Below, in pieces: positions 48,051 through 60,186 of a stretch of DNA of 64,000 nucleotides (position 1 is the first letter of the stretch; each line of letters begins with the position of its first letter). The translations under genes were made by a program, and so were the position numbers. The DNA is taken from contig JAJVDF010000001.1 of the NCBI GenBank assembly GCA_022410635.1, positions 10,964,281 to 11,028,280 on the forward strand, read 5' to 3'. The DNA is from Tretioscincus oriximinensis. Lineage: Eukaryota > Chordata > Lepidosauria > Squamata > Gymnophthalmidae. The notes under the pieces are model-generated. The model saw only the letters and a list, made by a program, of their open reading frames with translations, did no database searches and was not told the DNA's origin.

Positions 48051-51000
48051 CTAAGAAAATAAGACATGAGTCAAATAAAACCATAATCAATATTTAGATT
48101 TCTGTTCTAAAGTTGTGATTTCAAATAGCAACAACAGCAAACAAAATACTAAGTTCAGTCTTCAGTAGAAAGTCCCATTGTAATCTTTCTAACAGTAAGG
48201 GTGCTAAACCAGTGGAACAGATTGCGACAGGAAGTGGAAAGTTCGTCTTCATTGAATGTCTTCAGAGGCTGGAAAGCTATATGTCTGAAATGTTTTAATG
48301 AACATGCCTTCTAGTTTTCTAAGAACTCTTCATCTACACTTTTTTCTTCCATTCTACTTTCCTATTGTGTACTGTAGGTGAGACAACAGGCAGATGTCTG
48401 CGAATCTTTTGAACTTACCCCCTTGGAACATTTCACACTCATTGATGAAATGTAAAAGCTGTCCAGATGCATTCTAGTGGTAGCATCTTTGCATTTATTG
48501 TGAAACCAAGAGGTACAACTGCATGACTACTACTACATGGTGGTTTGCAGTGTTTGCCTCTTCCTCAAAGTCTAAAGCTGCTTCAGATGCCAGTTCAGAC
48601 TCTACCATGGTGATCCTAGTGGGTTATTTGCATTTTTTATGTTACTGGAACATAACAGAAGTGTTCCAGCACACAGAATGCAAATGATTCCAAACAACTT
48701 TGTTCTTGGTCAGCCTCATCATCATCAACATCATCATCATTATTAATGTACTTAGCACAGTACAAAGCATATAAAATAAAAGATAAATATATCATGCTTT
48801 AACAAGTGTTTTAACAACCTCTTTTATTAATACATCAGTTTATTTCTTTTGTAATGTAAGTTACCATAATGAAAGTTACCAGTTCACACATTGATTTATT
48901 TGTAAACTATGCACATTTTATGTCAATGGAACTAATTATAAATACCTTGGCTTTTATCCTTTCACTGGTAAAAGTAGCAATCTGAAATGCTTAATAACAG
49001 AACAGAAACTGTAAACTAAAATTAAGAGTCAACTAAAATTAAAAGTAAAGCATATGCAAATCTATCAAATAGTGCCCTAATCATTCACATTCATTTGTAA
49101 TTCTCCTTTGAAATCTGAATGGAATCTTTAATTCTCTTATCTGTTCATAACATAAGTTATCATGCAATGACTCATTACCACACAATATTTTAAAAACTGT
49201 ACTTACATTCAGTCACAAAGAAGTTTAGCATAGTCAGGACAACAGTATGGCCACTGAACATGTAGTCTCCACAGGTATGTACTCCTGTCAGTGTCATGCC
49301 AAACCCACTCCAAATAGCAAAGGCACGCTGAAATTTTGCCCACACGTTGTCATATAACTGCAAACAGAATCATGGACACAATTTTTATGAACAACAAGAG
49401 AAGATCTATTTGGTCTATTTTTAGTTCAGTGCAACTATGTATTTACTAGAAATATTTAAGTTTCAATTCACAATTAGGGTCCTCTTGCCTGTCCTCCTTC
49501 TCACTTCAATGCTTTAATTGTTTCTTGTTAAGTTTCTCAAGGAATGAAGGCAGAATTCTTATAAATGCTAATTGCAGGGAACCAAGAGTGGGTGAAGGTT
49601 TTATTTTAAGATGCCCAGAAGCAATTGGTGAGTCATTTTGTGAAACAGAATGCTGTATTAGATAGGCTGTGACCCAACTGGGCTCCTCTTATGTTCCTAT
49701 GTGAATATAAATGCATGAATAAGTGAATGAATAAATCCACTAGCTTTAGAATGAATAAATCCACTAGCTCTTGCTGCAAAGAAAAAAGTTGCAAATATTC
49801 TAAATAAGCGAAGTTTTAGTTTTGACATTTAAAAGTTGTCTGTATGAATTATGAGCAACTGAGGTACTGCAGTTGGAAAATTCAGCCATTCTCTTCATGG
49901 TTTTATCTGCACAATGTTTTATACTTGGAATTAAAATTTCCCAGGAATTTTCAGGGTTTTGGTTTTGAAAATGGCCTTGCCACAATCCCAGAAACTCACT
50001 GTCAGAGCAGACAGAGAAGAGGTTGAGATGCAAAGAATATCTAATTTGATAGTCTTCTACTTTGTCAAAAAATTCTAAATAAGGTGACTTACTTTTCCAG
50101 AACACTGCAGATGTTGGCCAGGCACCGATAAGGAAGTTACAAACATCGTAATACATCGCAGCAAGAATACTGTACCCATAAGACTGCATAATCGTCGCAA
50201 GAGGATGGATCTAGAAACAAACACAGAAACTTAATAGAAGCTTTGACATAAGTTAATTGATGTTCTCTAAGAGAAAGAACAGTTCCACACTGGATCTTAT
50301 TTAAAATATATCCCAGAAGTGGGACCTGCTGTCTGAATGCTATAGTGGGTAACTGGATCTCATTCTAGTTCCCAGTTATCAATGTTACTCAGAAAGCCTC
50401 TCTGGAGTTGTGGAGGTTTTTTTTTTACTTCAAAGCAAGGAACTGTTTCAAATCTTACTTGGGTACCAAAATAATTGAAGAGTGCAATTGTTAACTCAAA
50501 ACTTTGCAAAGCGTTAACAGTCATTATACAAGACTTACATGATATATCAATTTCAGAGAAATAGCCGTGTTAGTCTAGCAGAAAGTCCAGCAAAGGAGCT
50601 AGCAGCACTTTGAGACTAACTTGAGCTTATGCCAACCACTTTTCTCAAGTTAGTCTCAAAGTGCTGCTAGCTCCTATGATATATCAACTGCTCCATAGCA
50701 TCTAAATCAGAAAAGGCTATGAAATGTCCTGAGCGGATTCTTGATGATGTAGATGAGGACAATTAAGCTAAACCTGACAACAAGCAAATCTTGTGAGTCT
50801 CCTCTCTCCCTTCCCATCTATTAAAAGGCCATAGGTTTTAAATCAGGGCCATGAGTTGGATAAGGGCATGGTTATCTAGGGGCAGTGCTTGGGTGGGGAT
50901 CCCACATTTGCCACATTAAAATGTGGCAACTTTAGAATGTGCCAAAGGAGAAACAAATATCAACATAAAGAATGCCTGCATGAAATGATAGGTTTTTAAT

Positions 51001-54000
51001 AGATGCATGTAATTCTTAAGTACAACCACTACATGGGGAGCAAAAGGGAGAGCATTCCAAAAGGAAGGTACTACCATAGAGAAGGCCTGAGTCTATTGTA
51101 AGATGGCATTCTGTATAACATGGAATCCACTCTAAGCCTTTCATTGACTGTGACTGCGTTACTTCTTCTGGAAAGGCAAGACTGACTGCTTTTTTCTATG
51201 CATTGGTAATCTTACATCCAGATTATGATAACAAGGTTACCTAATGGCAAACATTTCAAAACTTACCAAAACTGAGAGCGCTGCCAAGCAGTTGATATGA
51301 ACTGGGATAGTGAAAAACTTGCTAATACGCGAGTTATCCAGCTTTCAAAATCATAACATTGCAAAAAAGGGTCACAAATCCTCTCTTACAAATATGCACA
51401 TTTTGCTGTTTTTAAATTGTCACATTCAAGGGATTCTCTTGTACTTACAAGGTTTAGAAAAATCTTTTAAGAGTTAAAAAGTACCTGTGTTTGTGAAGAA
51501 GAAGTACAAGTAACCAGATATAGCAGAGAATTACTCCACATACTTCGGTCATAGCAAAGGCCCATGGTATCCTGGGAACGCTAAAAATGAAAAGTACATA
51601 AAATTAATGAATTTGTTGATTGTAAAATTTACAATTGATGCANTGATGAAATGCCTACAATTTCATGAATGGTTAATAAAAGTTAAGAGTTATTTAAGTG
51701 CTTCAAAGCACGTTAAATAAAATGGTCTATTTCTTAGACTACAGGAAGCATGTTTAAAGATGTGTCACATCATTAATAGCCCCCAATGTGTTCCAAAATT
51801 TTAGGTAGCTTATTATTAAATCATTATATTAAATGTGTGGTTTGGTGAACAAAGTGAATATATAGCATCTCTGTATTTCTTAAGATAGTTCCCATCTTCA
51901 TTTACTGGAGGGAATGCTCTGAGAAACTGTTTATTTTCATTTATATTCCATTCTGTACCCAAAGAACTCAGGGTGGATCACAATAAACAATGATAAAAAA
52001 CAGAATAAAATAGAGCAATTTAAAAATTCAACAGTATCTTCAGAGAGCATGGAACATTTGGCTCAGCCAAAGGCAAGATTGAGCATCATGATTTATTATT
52101 ATTTATTAATTAATACCTTCTATTCTAGTCTATCCAATCATAAGATTGGAGCTAGCTTTTCTCCTTTTCCCATTAAAAAAAATAATATTCTATGAATAAA
52201 GATTACAATATCAATGATGAATGTAGCTCTCTTTCTCTTGCTGACTGGTCCCAAAATTGATATGAAAAAAATTACTATACAATTAAAGGTATTAGAAAAG
52301 TCATCTCTTAATAATTAGCAGGGCTAGATTCTGCCAATTCCAAAGCTTGCGGAAGAGGAAGATGGAAAAACAATTTCTGATTCCCTCCCCCTTCCTGTCC
52401 CCCAAATCTCAAATATAAGCAAAATAATTTTCTGATCATAAACACACTGATACTGAAAATGATGTTTATCATTGTTCACCCATTTTTTTTTACAAAAAAT
52501 CTCACCCATTTTTAGTATGCTGGAATTTAATTTATTTCAAGCTATCATACTTTTGCAAACAGTAGCAAATATGACATCTACAACTTTNAACAGTGCAGAA
52601 ATCTTACAAATTTACAACTGAGAAAAACTGGGGTGGCACAAGAAAAGAGAACCACAATTACACATATCTTAGCTTTATAAATCAAGATGTGTATCTTTGA
52701 TGAGCCATTGAGTTAACGGATGTAATTTTAAATGTAATGATTAGAATAAATATAAATTATAATTTGTAGTTGTTACTGTAGTACAATGAACCATAAAGTG
52801 GAACCTACTCTTCTTCCAGGGATATCTATGCCGATCATGCATTTTTATAGTACTCATTATGTATTCCTTGATCTTGGCATAGGAAAATTAAAAAAGTTTG
52901 CACAACATTTCAGCTGTCTTAAAACATAAGAATTTGAAATGCTCTATTCTAATCCTTTTGAAGTATGGAAGGGATTATATGCTGGTGAAAAATGGAAGAG
53001 AAAGGTCCTAACAAATTATTTTAAAATTCCAGTTGTGCCCAAAGGTTGACTCTGCCAGAGAGCCTAATGCAACCCCCACTATGGGAAACAGAATTATAAT
53101 GGACCATAGAGTTAAAGAGAACCATGGGCGTGTGTGTGTACTTAGTGTAAGGTAGAAACTGACGCTCCTGATCTATTCTAAACTTATAATTTCATACAAA
53201 TTGTAGTTTGATACTGTTGCTACTGTATATTCCAACAGTCTATAATAACTATGGAACACTTTGTGAAATGTGTTTATTTCTTTTTTTAAAAATCTTGATT
53301 TATAAAATTTGTTGACATTTTGGAAATAACTGAGCAAAAATAGATAAGGACAAGTAAAAAACCTAATTCCATAATATACATTAAAAACAAAGAACTGCAA
53401 TATATTAAATGATGTAATTTTATACTTTAAGATGAAGTCAATGCACTTTGGAACAATTTGCAAATCACCAACCAATCAAATGTTAATCTCCAAAGTTAAA
53501 CCCTGAAGATTTTTTTTATCAGAAACAGGTTTCAAAGCTAATAAATCCACTTTACAGATCTATAGAAAGATATGAAAATATTTCTTAAAAATCTACACCA
53601 TAGATGTACAGAAATATTTGCAAATAATATTCTAATTGCTACTTGTATGTATAAACAGAGTGCATCACGAGAAGTAGTAAATGCTTATTTTTTAAAATTT
53701 CTCTACTATGTTTCTGCAAACTGTAAAGTCTTGGCACAACGTTATGTTACAAGCAAACATCCCCAGTTTCTCAGAACAATGATGCCTTTGTACATTTTAT
53801 TTTACTGTATCGGGGAACTGTTTATTGTGACAAAGGATTATTTTTACACTACCAAATATGCTTTTTTGGAATTTCCTTTCCTGTACACAAAACCTATTTT
53901 TTACAAATGTACTGACCTATTTCTTATGTATGTTTACTTTCAATCTGTTTATTCCTTTCTAGCTCTCCTTTTCCACCATATTATTAATAAAATTCATAAG

Positions 54001-57000
54001 TTCTTTCTTTGGTTGCAGGTCAGTGAATAGCATTTCTCTTTTCGGTTCATTTAAAGGTATTAAAAAACTAAAGCATCATAAATAATACTTTAGAAACGAA
54101 AACTGTTGATTTCATGCACTATTCATCAAGTATCAATCAGATAGTGCCTGGCATCAAATCGCTTTTGTCTCAATTTGATGCTTCCTATACACTAATATGA
54201 TATGGGTATGAACTCTGACAATATGTGTGAAGATTTTAATGTCTATAGATGTTTCGCATTACTTTGTGCTGTAGTTTCGATGGAGTTAAGATCAGATTGA
54301 ATGTGGCAATTGAGAATTAAGGAAGGATAAGGAAGACAGGTGACTAGCTAAGTCAGCACAATAATCTACTGGGATTGACAATTAAAGAAGAAATATTATT
54401 TATAGGGAGTAGACATGCAGTAGAGATGGAAAATAATTGGATTAGCTGGAAAATAAGATAATATACAAGAAGTGACTCTGTCCAAAGGAATCACTCTGGG
54501 CAAGAATAAGAATTGTAAGCTGAAATAAATCACTTTATTTCTACACCAAATGAGAGTTGAGGTTTTCTGTCAAGAGCTGAGCGATGGATACTGATTGCCA
54601 ACAGAAAACGATTCATTTTTACCTATGCCAAAATCTAAAAAGAGAAAAATGATCACTGCTATATTGATTTTAAAAAAACAAACACCTAGCATATCACAGT
54701 AACTGTTGCCTAACCGCAAGAATGTAGATTCAAAAGTGAATAAAACAGTACATTTTGAAAGCTGAAGTCTGAGCTACTGGTGATTCAATATCCAACAATA
54801 GCTCTTCACTCTTGTTAAGTCATTGCCCTCTTATTCCTGTGCCAGGGTCTGAGCAACTGATAATCATGAAAAACATTAAGCTTTTTCTTGGCCTGAAAAA
54901 AATCTGCCTACAGCTGGGACAAATTGCCCTTAGAGAGGAATAAGGCTGTATAAGTAGTGATGGTGTGTTCCTACATAGCTTCAGTATCAGTTTCCGTGAG
55001 CTCTAATGGCTAGAAGGGTACAGAGAAAAACTGTGCATAACACTATAAAAAAAGCAAAGAAAACAGAAACTTTAATAGCTGTGAAAAAGAAATAATTGCC
55101 AGGTGCAATTTGTAATGCCAGAAAAACAATTTTTCCACACCCATTAAAGCTGCAAAACTCCTATGCCTTCCTCCTCTTCTTTTTTATGTGGCAGTACTTC
55201 TAATTGCAGATATAAACATAATGTTCTTACTGAGAAGCATAGAAAAAACACTGCATGCTTGGTTTTACAAACAGATGAAGTGGCATAATCACGTCTAGAG
55301 AGGAACTTAAAAGCTCAGATCTGCCCCAAAGCCCTTTTTAAAACAAACAAAAAATATCCTGCCCTTCAACTGAAGGTCCAAGAGTGGATTATAGTAGAAG
55401 GTCCCAGAGTGGATTATAGTAGAAAATAAAATGTATTTTTAAAACACTGTTCATCTAATTTACCTACAATCCTGGCAGGACTATATTCAGGAATTAGGAG
55501 CTCAAGGTATTCTGGGTGAATGGATAGGATTTAACCAGGTGCCCCAAACTACGAAGTGTTGGTACCTAATGTATCTTCAATGGGAGGCTACTGCACACTG
55601 AGGAAGCTACCAGAGAAAGCCCTCCTGCATATCACAGCCCTTAATAATTCCAAGGGCAATGGAACTATGAGAAGTCTGTCTCTCATTTTGTAATCCATTA
55701 GGAAAGGTGTCCTTCAGATACCTGGGGCCCAAGTTATTTAAGGCTTTATATATTTATATGTTATTGTCGACATGAAATTGGCCTTGATAAATTGGTAACC
55801 AGAGCAATTCTTTCAAAGCCAGTGTGATGTATGTTCAAGGGGAGCCCTAAATAAAGTGCATTACAATAGTCTAATCTGTGATGTATAGGACAGGTTGTAC
55901 ATCAAAGAGGAGTAGGATATGAAGATTGCAGTAACTACTGACTAAGGAGAATGCAAAATCTTTGTACATTCTTGACTTCCTACAAATGACATTTAGAAAA
56001 ATCCTACTTGTCACTGGAATGCACCTTGCATTACTACCACCCCTCCTGTGGCCGGAGAATCATAGTGCAACAGGTAAAACTTGCAAGTGGAACAGAGCAT
56101 TGGGCATCACGTACAAATATATGAACAATATTGCTTCCAATGCAACAGAGTCATTAATGGTTTGACCATAAAAAGTAATTAATGGTGAAATTTATTAAAC
56201 TGAAGATAGACTCATGCCAGCTCAGCCAAATTAAAGTAGAAAAATGATTAAATACCACCCACTTTGCACATGGCTGTTCTGCTCAGTTCTGAGAATCACC
56301 ACAGAAAAACATTATGGTGTATGACAAACTCTTTGTTTACTAGATTGATGCTTGGGAATTGAATGCGGTTATCCCAGCTTGTAACTAAAACTAAAGTTGT
56401 GAGATTGACATCAGTTCTAAAATTCTATGATGTTTATGATTGTTTTGGGGATTGTATTGGGGATTAAATCTCTAAACCCAATATATTAATACAGCGCATC
56501 CCAGGATGACTCCAAAGTACTAGAAATTAACTTCAGTGGGCTTGCTACCAGCTGTGCCATTCTTTAATTATTTTTACTGCAACAATCTAAAGAAAGATAT
56601 AATACAGCTGATGTTGCAAATCAAACATTTCCTCATTTTGGGAAACCTGGGCAGATCTTAACCATATTGACAAACAGGTGGGAAAAAATAGCTGACAAGG
56701 AGAATTTGTCAATTTCCAGAATGGATGTGCCAAGACCAGGCTGTTTGCGGATGCCACTTTTCAGTTAAAAAAACCAAGGAAAGTAAACAAAGAAGTTGAT
56801 AAAATTGTCATGCTTGAACAGTTTGCTTTAGTACCTGAAATTCTTTCTCAAAGCTATCTAAAGTTGGCTGCTATCACAACCTGTTCTGATAATAAATTCC
56901 AAAGACTGATAACTCTCGGTGGTGGTGGGAAATACTTCCCCTTGTCTCCTGATCTCCTGCCCACCAGCTTCTTGGACTGCCCCGTAGCACTAATGTTAAA

Positions 57001-57720
57001 AAAAATAGAAAAAACAATTTCTCTCTATTCACCTTTTCTACCCTATGCATGATTTTATATACTTTAACAGCTGCCTCTTAAACACCATCTTCCAAGGCTA
57101 AAGACTTAGACATTTGTATTTTAGCTTAAAGGCACTTACCTGTCCAAGAATATATCTGGTAGTGGTGGATATGTTTGCATGTCAGGGACTCGCTCATGTA
57201 CGATGACCATGACAAAGGATGTGAAGCCAAATACAATGAATACATATATACAACTCAAGGCAGTCTTCCAGTACTCTGGGTCTAGCCTTCGTGCAGAATG
57301 CTTGTTTTTCCCATTTGTATACTGATGCTGGTCAGCTTTGAAATCAGCAACAGGTTCGCAGTCATCGCAAGCCCTTTGCACTTCACCATTACAAAGCCAA
57401 TCTGTTCCTTGAAGAGCACCTATCAAAGATGGTACAGAACCAACGGGACTCTCAGTATAGCCAAGCTCTTCTAAAACATCCACATGGTGCTTCTGTAACT
57501 TGCGTATTGATAACATCAGTCTTTTGATGTCACCTAAAACCTTGATTTCCAGAGGAGGAGACCTTAAGTCATATTCAGTCAGAGTCAGTAAAGTGATTCC
57601 ATCCAATCTGTGCTTGTCACACAAAATGTCCACATATTCACAGAAGCCTTCTTCCTTCAGCCATTTGGCTACATGCCTAGTAGTCCAACGGCGAATGCAA
57701 AGCTGGTGGTTGCCTTCCAT
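47746..57720 (-). CDS. SAMD8: SAMD8 (SMSr), complete coding region in 5 exons
   Basis: Sphingomyelin synthase-related protein, an ER membrane enzyme that makes ceramide phosphoethanolamine and keeps ER ceramide low. The spliced frame is 416 aa; human is 415. Exons: 57720-57140, 51580-51485, 50210-50093, 49357-49207 and 48050-47746, all GT-AG and in phase. Order: SAM domain (about 8-76), which drives oligomerisation in this family; polar linker; first membrane segment (about 154-174); segments at about 200-222 and 232-253; then the lipid phosphatase/transferase motifs. These are [10 protein letters not shown] with catalytic His302 and HEHYSIDV with His345 and Asp349, the latter matching human Asp348. 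The SAM domain and the N-terminus [14 protein letters not shown] identify SAMD8 rather than SGMS1 or SGMS2. No stops, frameshifts or N in coding sequence. Confidence 0.97.
48195..48300 (+). mobile_element. CR1 RT end fragment in SAMD8 intron
   Basis: The plus strand reads [20 protein letters not shown] then FRGWKAIC, the C-terminal CR1 ORF2 motif, antisense to SAMD8. Confidence 0.55.
49207..49357 (-). CDS. SAMD8: SAMD8 coding exon 4 (first catalytic motif)
   Basis: It encodes [20 protein letters not shown], then [20 protein letters not shown] and [10 protein letters not shown]. It contains the [10 protein letters not shown] motif with catalytic His302. Its first residues ([10 protein letters not shown]) are more divergent from human than the rest. 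The donor is GTAAGT. Confidence 0.95.
49545..49705 (+). mobile_element. CR1 3' end in SAMD8 intron
   Basis: CAGGGAACCAAGAGTGGGTG, GATGCCCAGAAGCAATTGGT and CCAACTGGGCTCCTCTTATG form the canonical CR1 tail. A 17-bp duplication (GAATAAATCCACTAGCT) lies just right at 49730-49770. Confidence 0.75.
50093..50210 (-). CDS. SAMD8: SAMD8 coding exon 3 (TM3)
   Basis: It completes Arg226 and encodes [20 protein letters not shown] then [19 protein letters not shown]. The [15 protein letters not shown] stretch is a conserved sphingomyelin synthase family motif. The donor is GTAAGT. A longer open frame across this exon is in the wrong phase. Confidence 0.95.
50550..50675. mobile_element. Penelope-like fold-back element, copy 4, with 11-bp TSD
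   Basis: A 126-bp element flanked by ATGATATATCA at 50539-50549 and 50676-50686. The left arm has the tail (ATTTCAGAGAAATAGCCGTG) then CCAGCAAAGGAGCTAGCAGC. The right arm is the complement ending GCTGCTAGCTCCT. The central hammerhead-like part is deleted except for CTTATGCCAACC. It lies in the SAMD8 intron between coding exons 2 and 3. Confidence 0.75.
50985..51125 (-). mobile_element. L2-derived repeat segment
   Basis: GCATGTAATTCTTAAGTACA, then GGGAGAGCATTCCAAAAGGA, resembles the segment at 6960-7080. Confidence 0.4.
51485..51580 (-). CDS. SAMD8: SAMD8 coding exon 2 (TM2)
   Basis: It encodes [20 protein letters not shown] then [11 protein letters not shown], ending AG| of an Arg codon. 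The acceptor follows ATTTTTAG and the donor is GTACTT. The single visible change from the human sequence as I recall it is CGV for CGM. Confidence 0.94.
51945..52020 (-). mobile_element. L2 3' tail, antisense
   Basis: TCCATTCTGTACCCAAAGAA, then CTCAGGGTGGATCACAATAA, is the L2 terminus in minus orientation. Confidence 0.5.
52030..55355. other. SAMD8 intron 2, no further gene recognised
   Basis: Very AT-rich. It contains a 152-codon open frame at 53572-54030 on the plus strand with no known domain and an AATAAA near 53986 (see findings). Confidence 0.4.
55360..55425. repeat. 2 x 25-bp tandem duplication in an L2-tail fragment
   Basis: Units at 55372-55396 and 55397-55421 (GAAGGTCCAAGAGTGGATTA + TAGTA; one base differs) within a CCTGCCCTTCAACTGAAGGT L2-like tail. 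Confidence 0.7.
55685..55910 (-). mobile_element. L2-type RT fragment, antisense
   Basis: TGGGGCCCAAGTTATTTAAG, AACCAGAGCAATTCTTTCAA and AAAGTGCATTACAATAGTCT are the antisense of the L2 RT C-terminus. Same region as 2935-3245. Confidence 0.65.
56815..57120 (-). mobile_element. CR1 RT end fragment next to SAMD8 first coding exon
   Basis: Antisense reading of CR1: AAAGCTATCTAAAGTTGGCT, AATAAATTCCAAAGACTGAT, TCTCTCTATTCACCTTTTCT. It ends about 20 bp from the donor of the exon at 57140. Confidence 0.75.
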
Positions 57721-57732
57721 TTTCTCTACCTG
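57140..57732 (-). CDS. SAMD8: SAMD8 first coding exon (SAM domain, TM1)
   Basis: ATG at 57720-57718, then residues 1-193 and two bases of Ser194. It holds the whole SAM domain, the linker and the first transmembrane segment ([20 protein letters not shown]). The 5' UTR part begins at a tandem TAG-CAG acceptor (exon edge 57732 or 57729). The donor is GTAAGT. Confidence 0.95.
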
Positions 57733-59800
57733 CTAGAAATGAGATGACAACTTTTAAAATTAGGCTAACACTGTTTGATAAATAATTATATTGCACATAT
57801 TCCTACTTTATTTTTCTCAAAATTCCTGGATTTAATATTGACAATTCAATTAAACACAAAAGTGAAAGGATTTTCAGACACAGATCTATATTACCATTAG
57901 CACAAAAGGCGATACAAATGGAACATTATGTCCTAAGTGCTGTATACACCCTAGTTTAACTGAACTAAGAAACAAGCCCTGATGATTACTGATACCATCT
58001 AAATCAGCAGTCTCCATAGTACAAATCAGTGCAAGGAACTTTCTAAAAGATTGATTGCAGTCCCCCTAAAACACAAGAGGCACTAATTTTATTCAAAAAC
58101 AGGAAAACATAAAAGACAGTTAATAACCTGATAACAAATAACCAAAGAGAAATGAATTTCCAACAGTAACAACCAGGGTAACCAGATCACTGGGTTACTA
58201 ATATTAAAAAGTAGAACAAAAGCAGGATTGAAGTTCTGAAAAGAAGCTGAGGCCCACAAAGAATATATCCCAAACACCTCCTCTCAAAAATACAGTCAAG
58301 GTTATGTTCTGCTAAATACTAACATTTGGTAAGCCTAATGAGAACCAAATTCCTTCTTTTCAAGGTAGGTGTCAATTATTCCCTGCTGCCACATGAACTC
58401 ATTTCCCAGTTTGGGAAGATCAGTTTATGTAATTATGGATTGGCTCAGCTTTAATTAAGGGGAAGAACAAGGAGAACCCTTGCTCATCTCACCCTCACTG
58501 TCTCTTTGAAGGAGAAGATGGGAGCCTCTCACCTCGTCATTCAAATCATTCATTACAGGCCAACTGGCAATGAAAGATGAGCTTCAATAATGGGACTCAC
58601 CCAGCTAAGTCCAAGGAGTTATCTCTGCTATAGCCAAAATCATACACCGTGCTGCTTCTGTCTACATTTGATCATCTTTCTGAACTTCACAATTTCAGTT
58701 AAACAACTCTCACAGTATGGCACAGGAGAAGACGTATTCTCAAGTTTCTTTAAAGACTTCCTCAAAAATCTTACCTGGTCCCATAAAAGTATAACAAACG
58801 TGCTATGGTGTGTGTTGGGAGTCACATTAAACTATACAATGGCTGTGCTCTTGATTAAAACAACTCTATGGACCACTGGTTCCTGAAGTAGACCAACTAT
58901 TTGCTTGGCATCAGGAATGGTGGGGTGACAGTATATTCCTACCAACTGCTAATACCATTTCCTGGAACAGGAGCAGAAAGAACCCTGAAATGTGAGCAAA
59001 GAATAGGCAAGATTGTACTTATGGAATAGACAGAAGAAAAGGCTGTTGACAGAGAGTAAAGGAACTTGAAACAAAACAAAAACAGCAGTTAACAAAATTG
59101 GAACAAAAGCCATTGCCAAGATGCTAGACAAGAAGAACCAGAAATGTTTCTCTTTAAAACTCAGGAGAGTCAAACTGAAACTGGAAATCCAGTGGCCTTA
59201 TTAGCTGTCAATTTTGGGAGAAGGATGATATTAGGTGTAAGAACTGGAAACTTCGTCAACTGGGTCAGAAATATGACATTAGAACAGGACTCCTCAGGGA
59301 TTATGCCAACAACTTAAGATCTTGATGAAGGCAGGGCTTCAGCAAAACCAAAAACCTGCTAAAAGTCCAAAATCAGGAAATCAGTCTAAAAAAAGATACA
59401 GTACTGGTACTCAAATGTAGAAGCCATAAGTAGATCAACAGTTCCCAAGCTGTGTTATATTGGAACCTTAAGGATCCATAAAATCCACACAGGGTTCCAT
59501 GAAAAAGCTCAAAAACCAAGTTTTAATTTTTTTAAACTAGAATCAAAGATAACATGTTTTTCGTTCCAATTACTTCAAAAAAACATTAATATCAAAAGAC
59601 ATTATGTCCAGCAGTTACCAGCTTTTCTATTTTTCCATTTTTGCAAACCAACAACTCTGTGCAGAAGCTAGCAGGGATAGTTAAGTTTCTGCAAGGAAAG
59701 TTATCTTTTTAAAGGTTTCATGACCGAAAAAGTTGGTGAATACTGAAGTAGACAGTGAACAGTCTGAAGTTTTAATGCAGAAGCAATCAGTCCAAGAATG
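57733..59800. other. SAMD8 intron 1, no repeat family assigned
   Basis: Mostly unique AT-rich sequence. Short open frames lack similarity. Confidence 0.4.
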
Positions 59801-59810
59801 ATTTTCTGTA

Positions 59811-60186
59811 TCACACAACACTAGGACCACAGGGCATTCCTTGAAGTGGACAGGCAGAAGAATTAGGACATACAAGAAAAAGTATTTTTTCACCTAGAGG
59901 GTCCCTAGTCTATGGCATTTACTTTCAGAAGAAGTGGTGGTAAGAACTAGCATCCTGAATAGCTTTAAAATAAGATTAGACAAATTCATGGAAGACAGGT
60001 GTACCAATAGCTATTGGGATGGATGTCTTGATACTGCCTCCAGGATGGAGCAACTGGAAACATTCCTGAAATACCTTTTGCAGGGTGTTGAGAACAGGAG
60101 AGGGTTTTGCCTTCTTTTGTAGCTGGTGAAACTGAGTGCTGGACTACATGGGCTATGGCCCAATTCAGCAGGGCTCCTCTTATGTA
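59811..60186 (+). mobile_element. CR1 3' end, nearly complete tail
   Basis: From AACACTAGGACCACAGGGCA through TTTTTTCACCTAGAGGGTCC and TTAGACAAATTCATGGAAGA to CAGCAGGGCTCCTCTTATGT. It is the clearest plus-strand CR1 terminus in the window, antisense to SAMD8. Confidence 0.85.

Noticed and set aside
49800..50189. 129-codon minus-strand frame overlapping SAMD8 exon 3
   Set aside because: It reads the exon in the wrong phase; the real frame gives the conserved [15 protein letters not shown] motif and stops at the donor.
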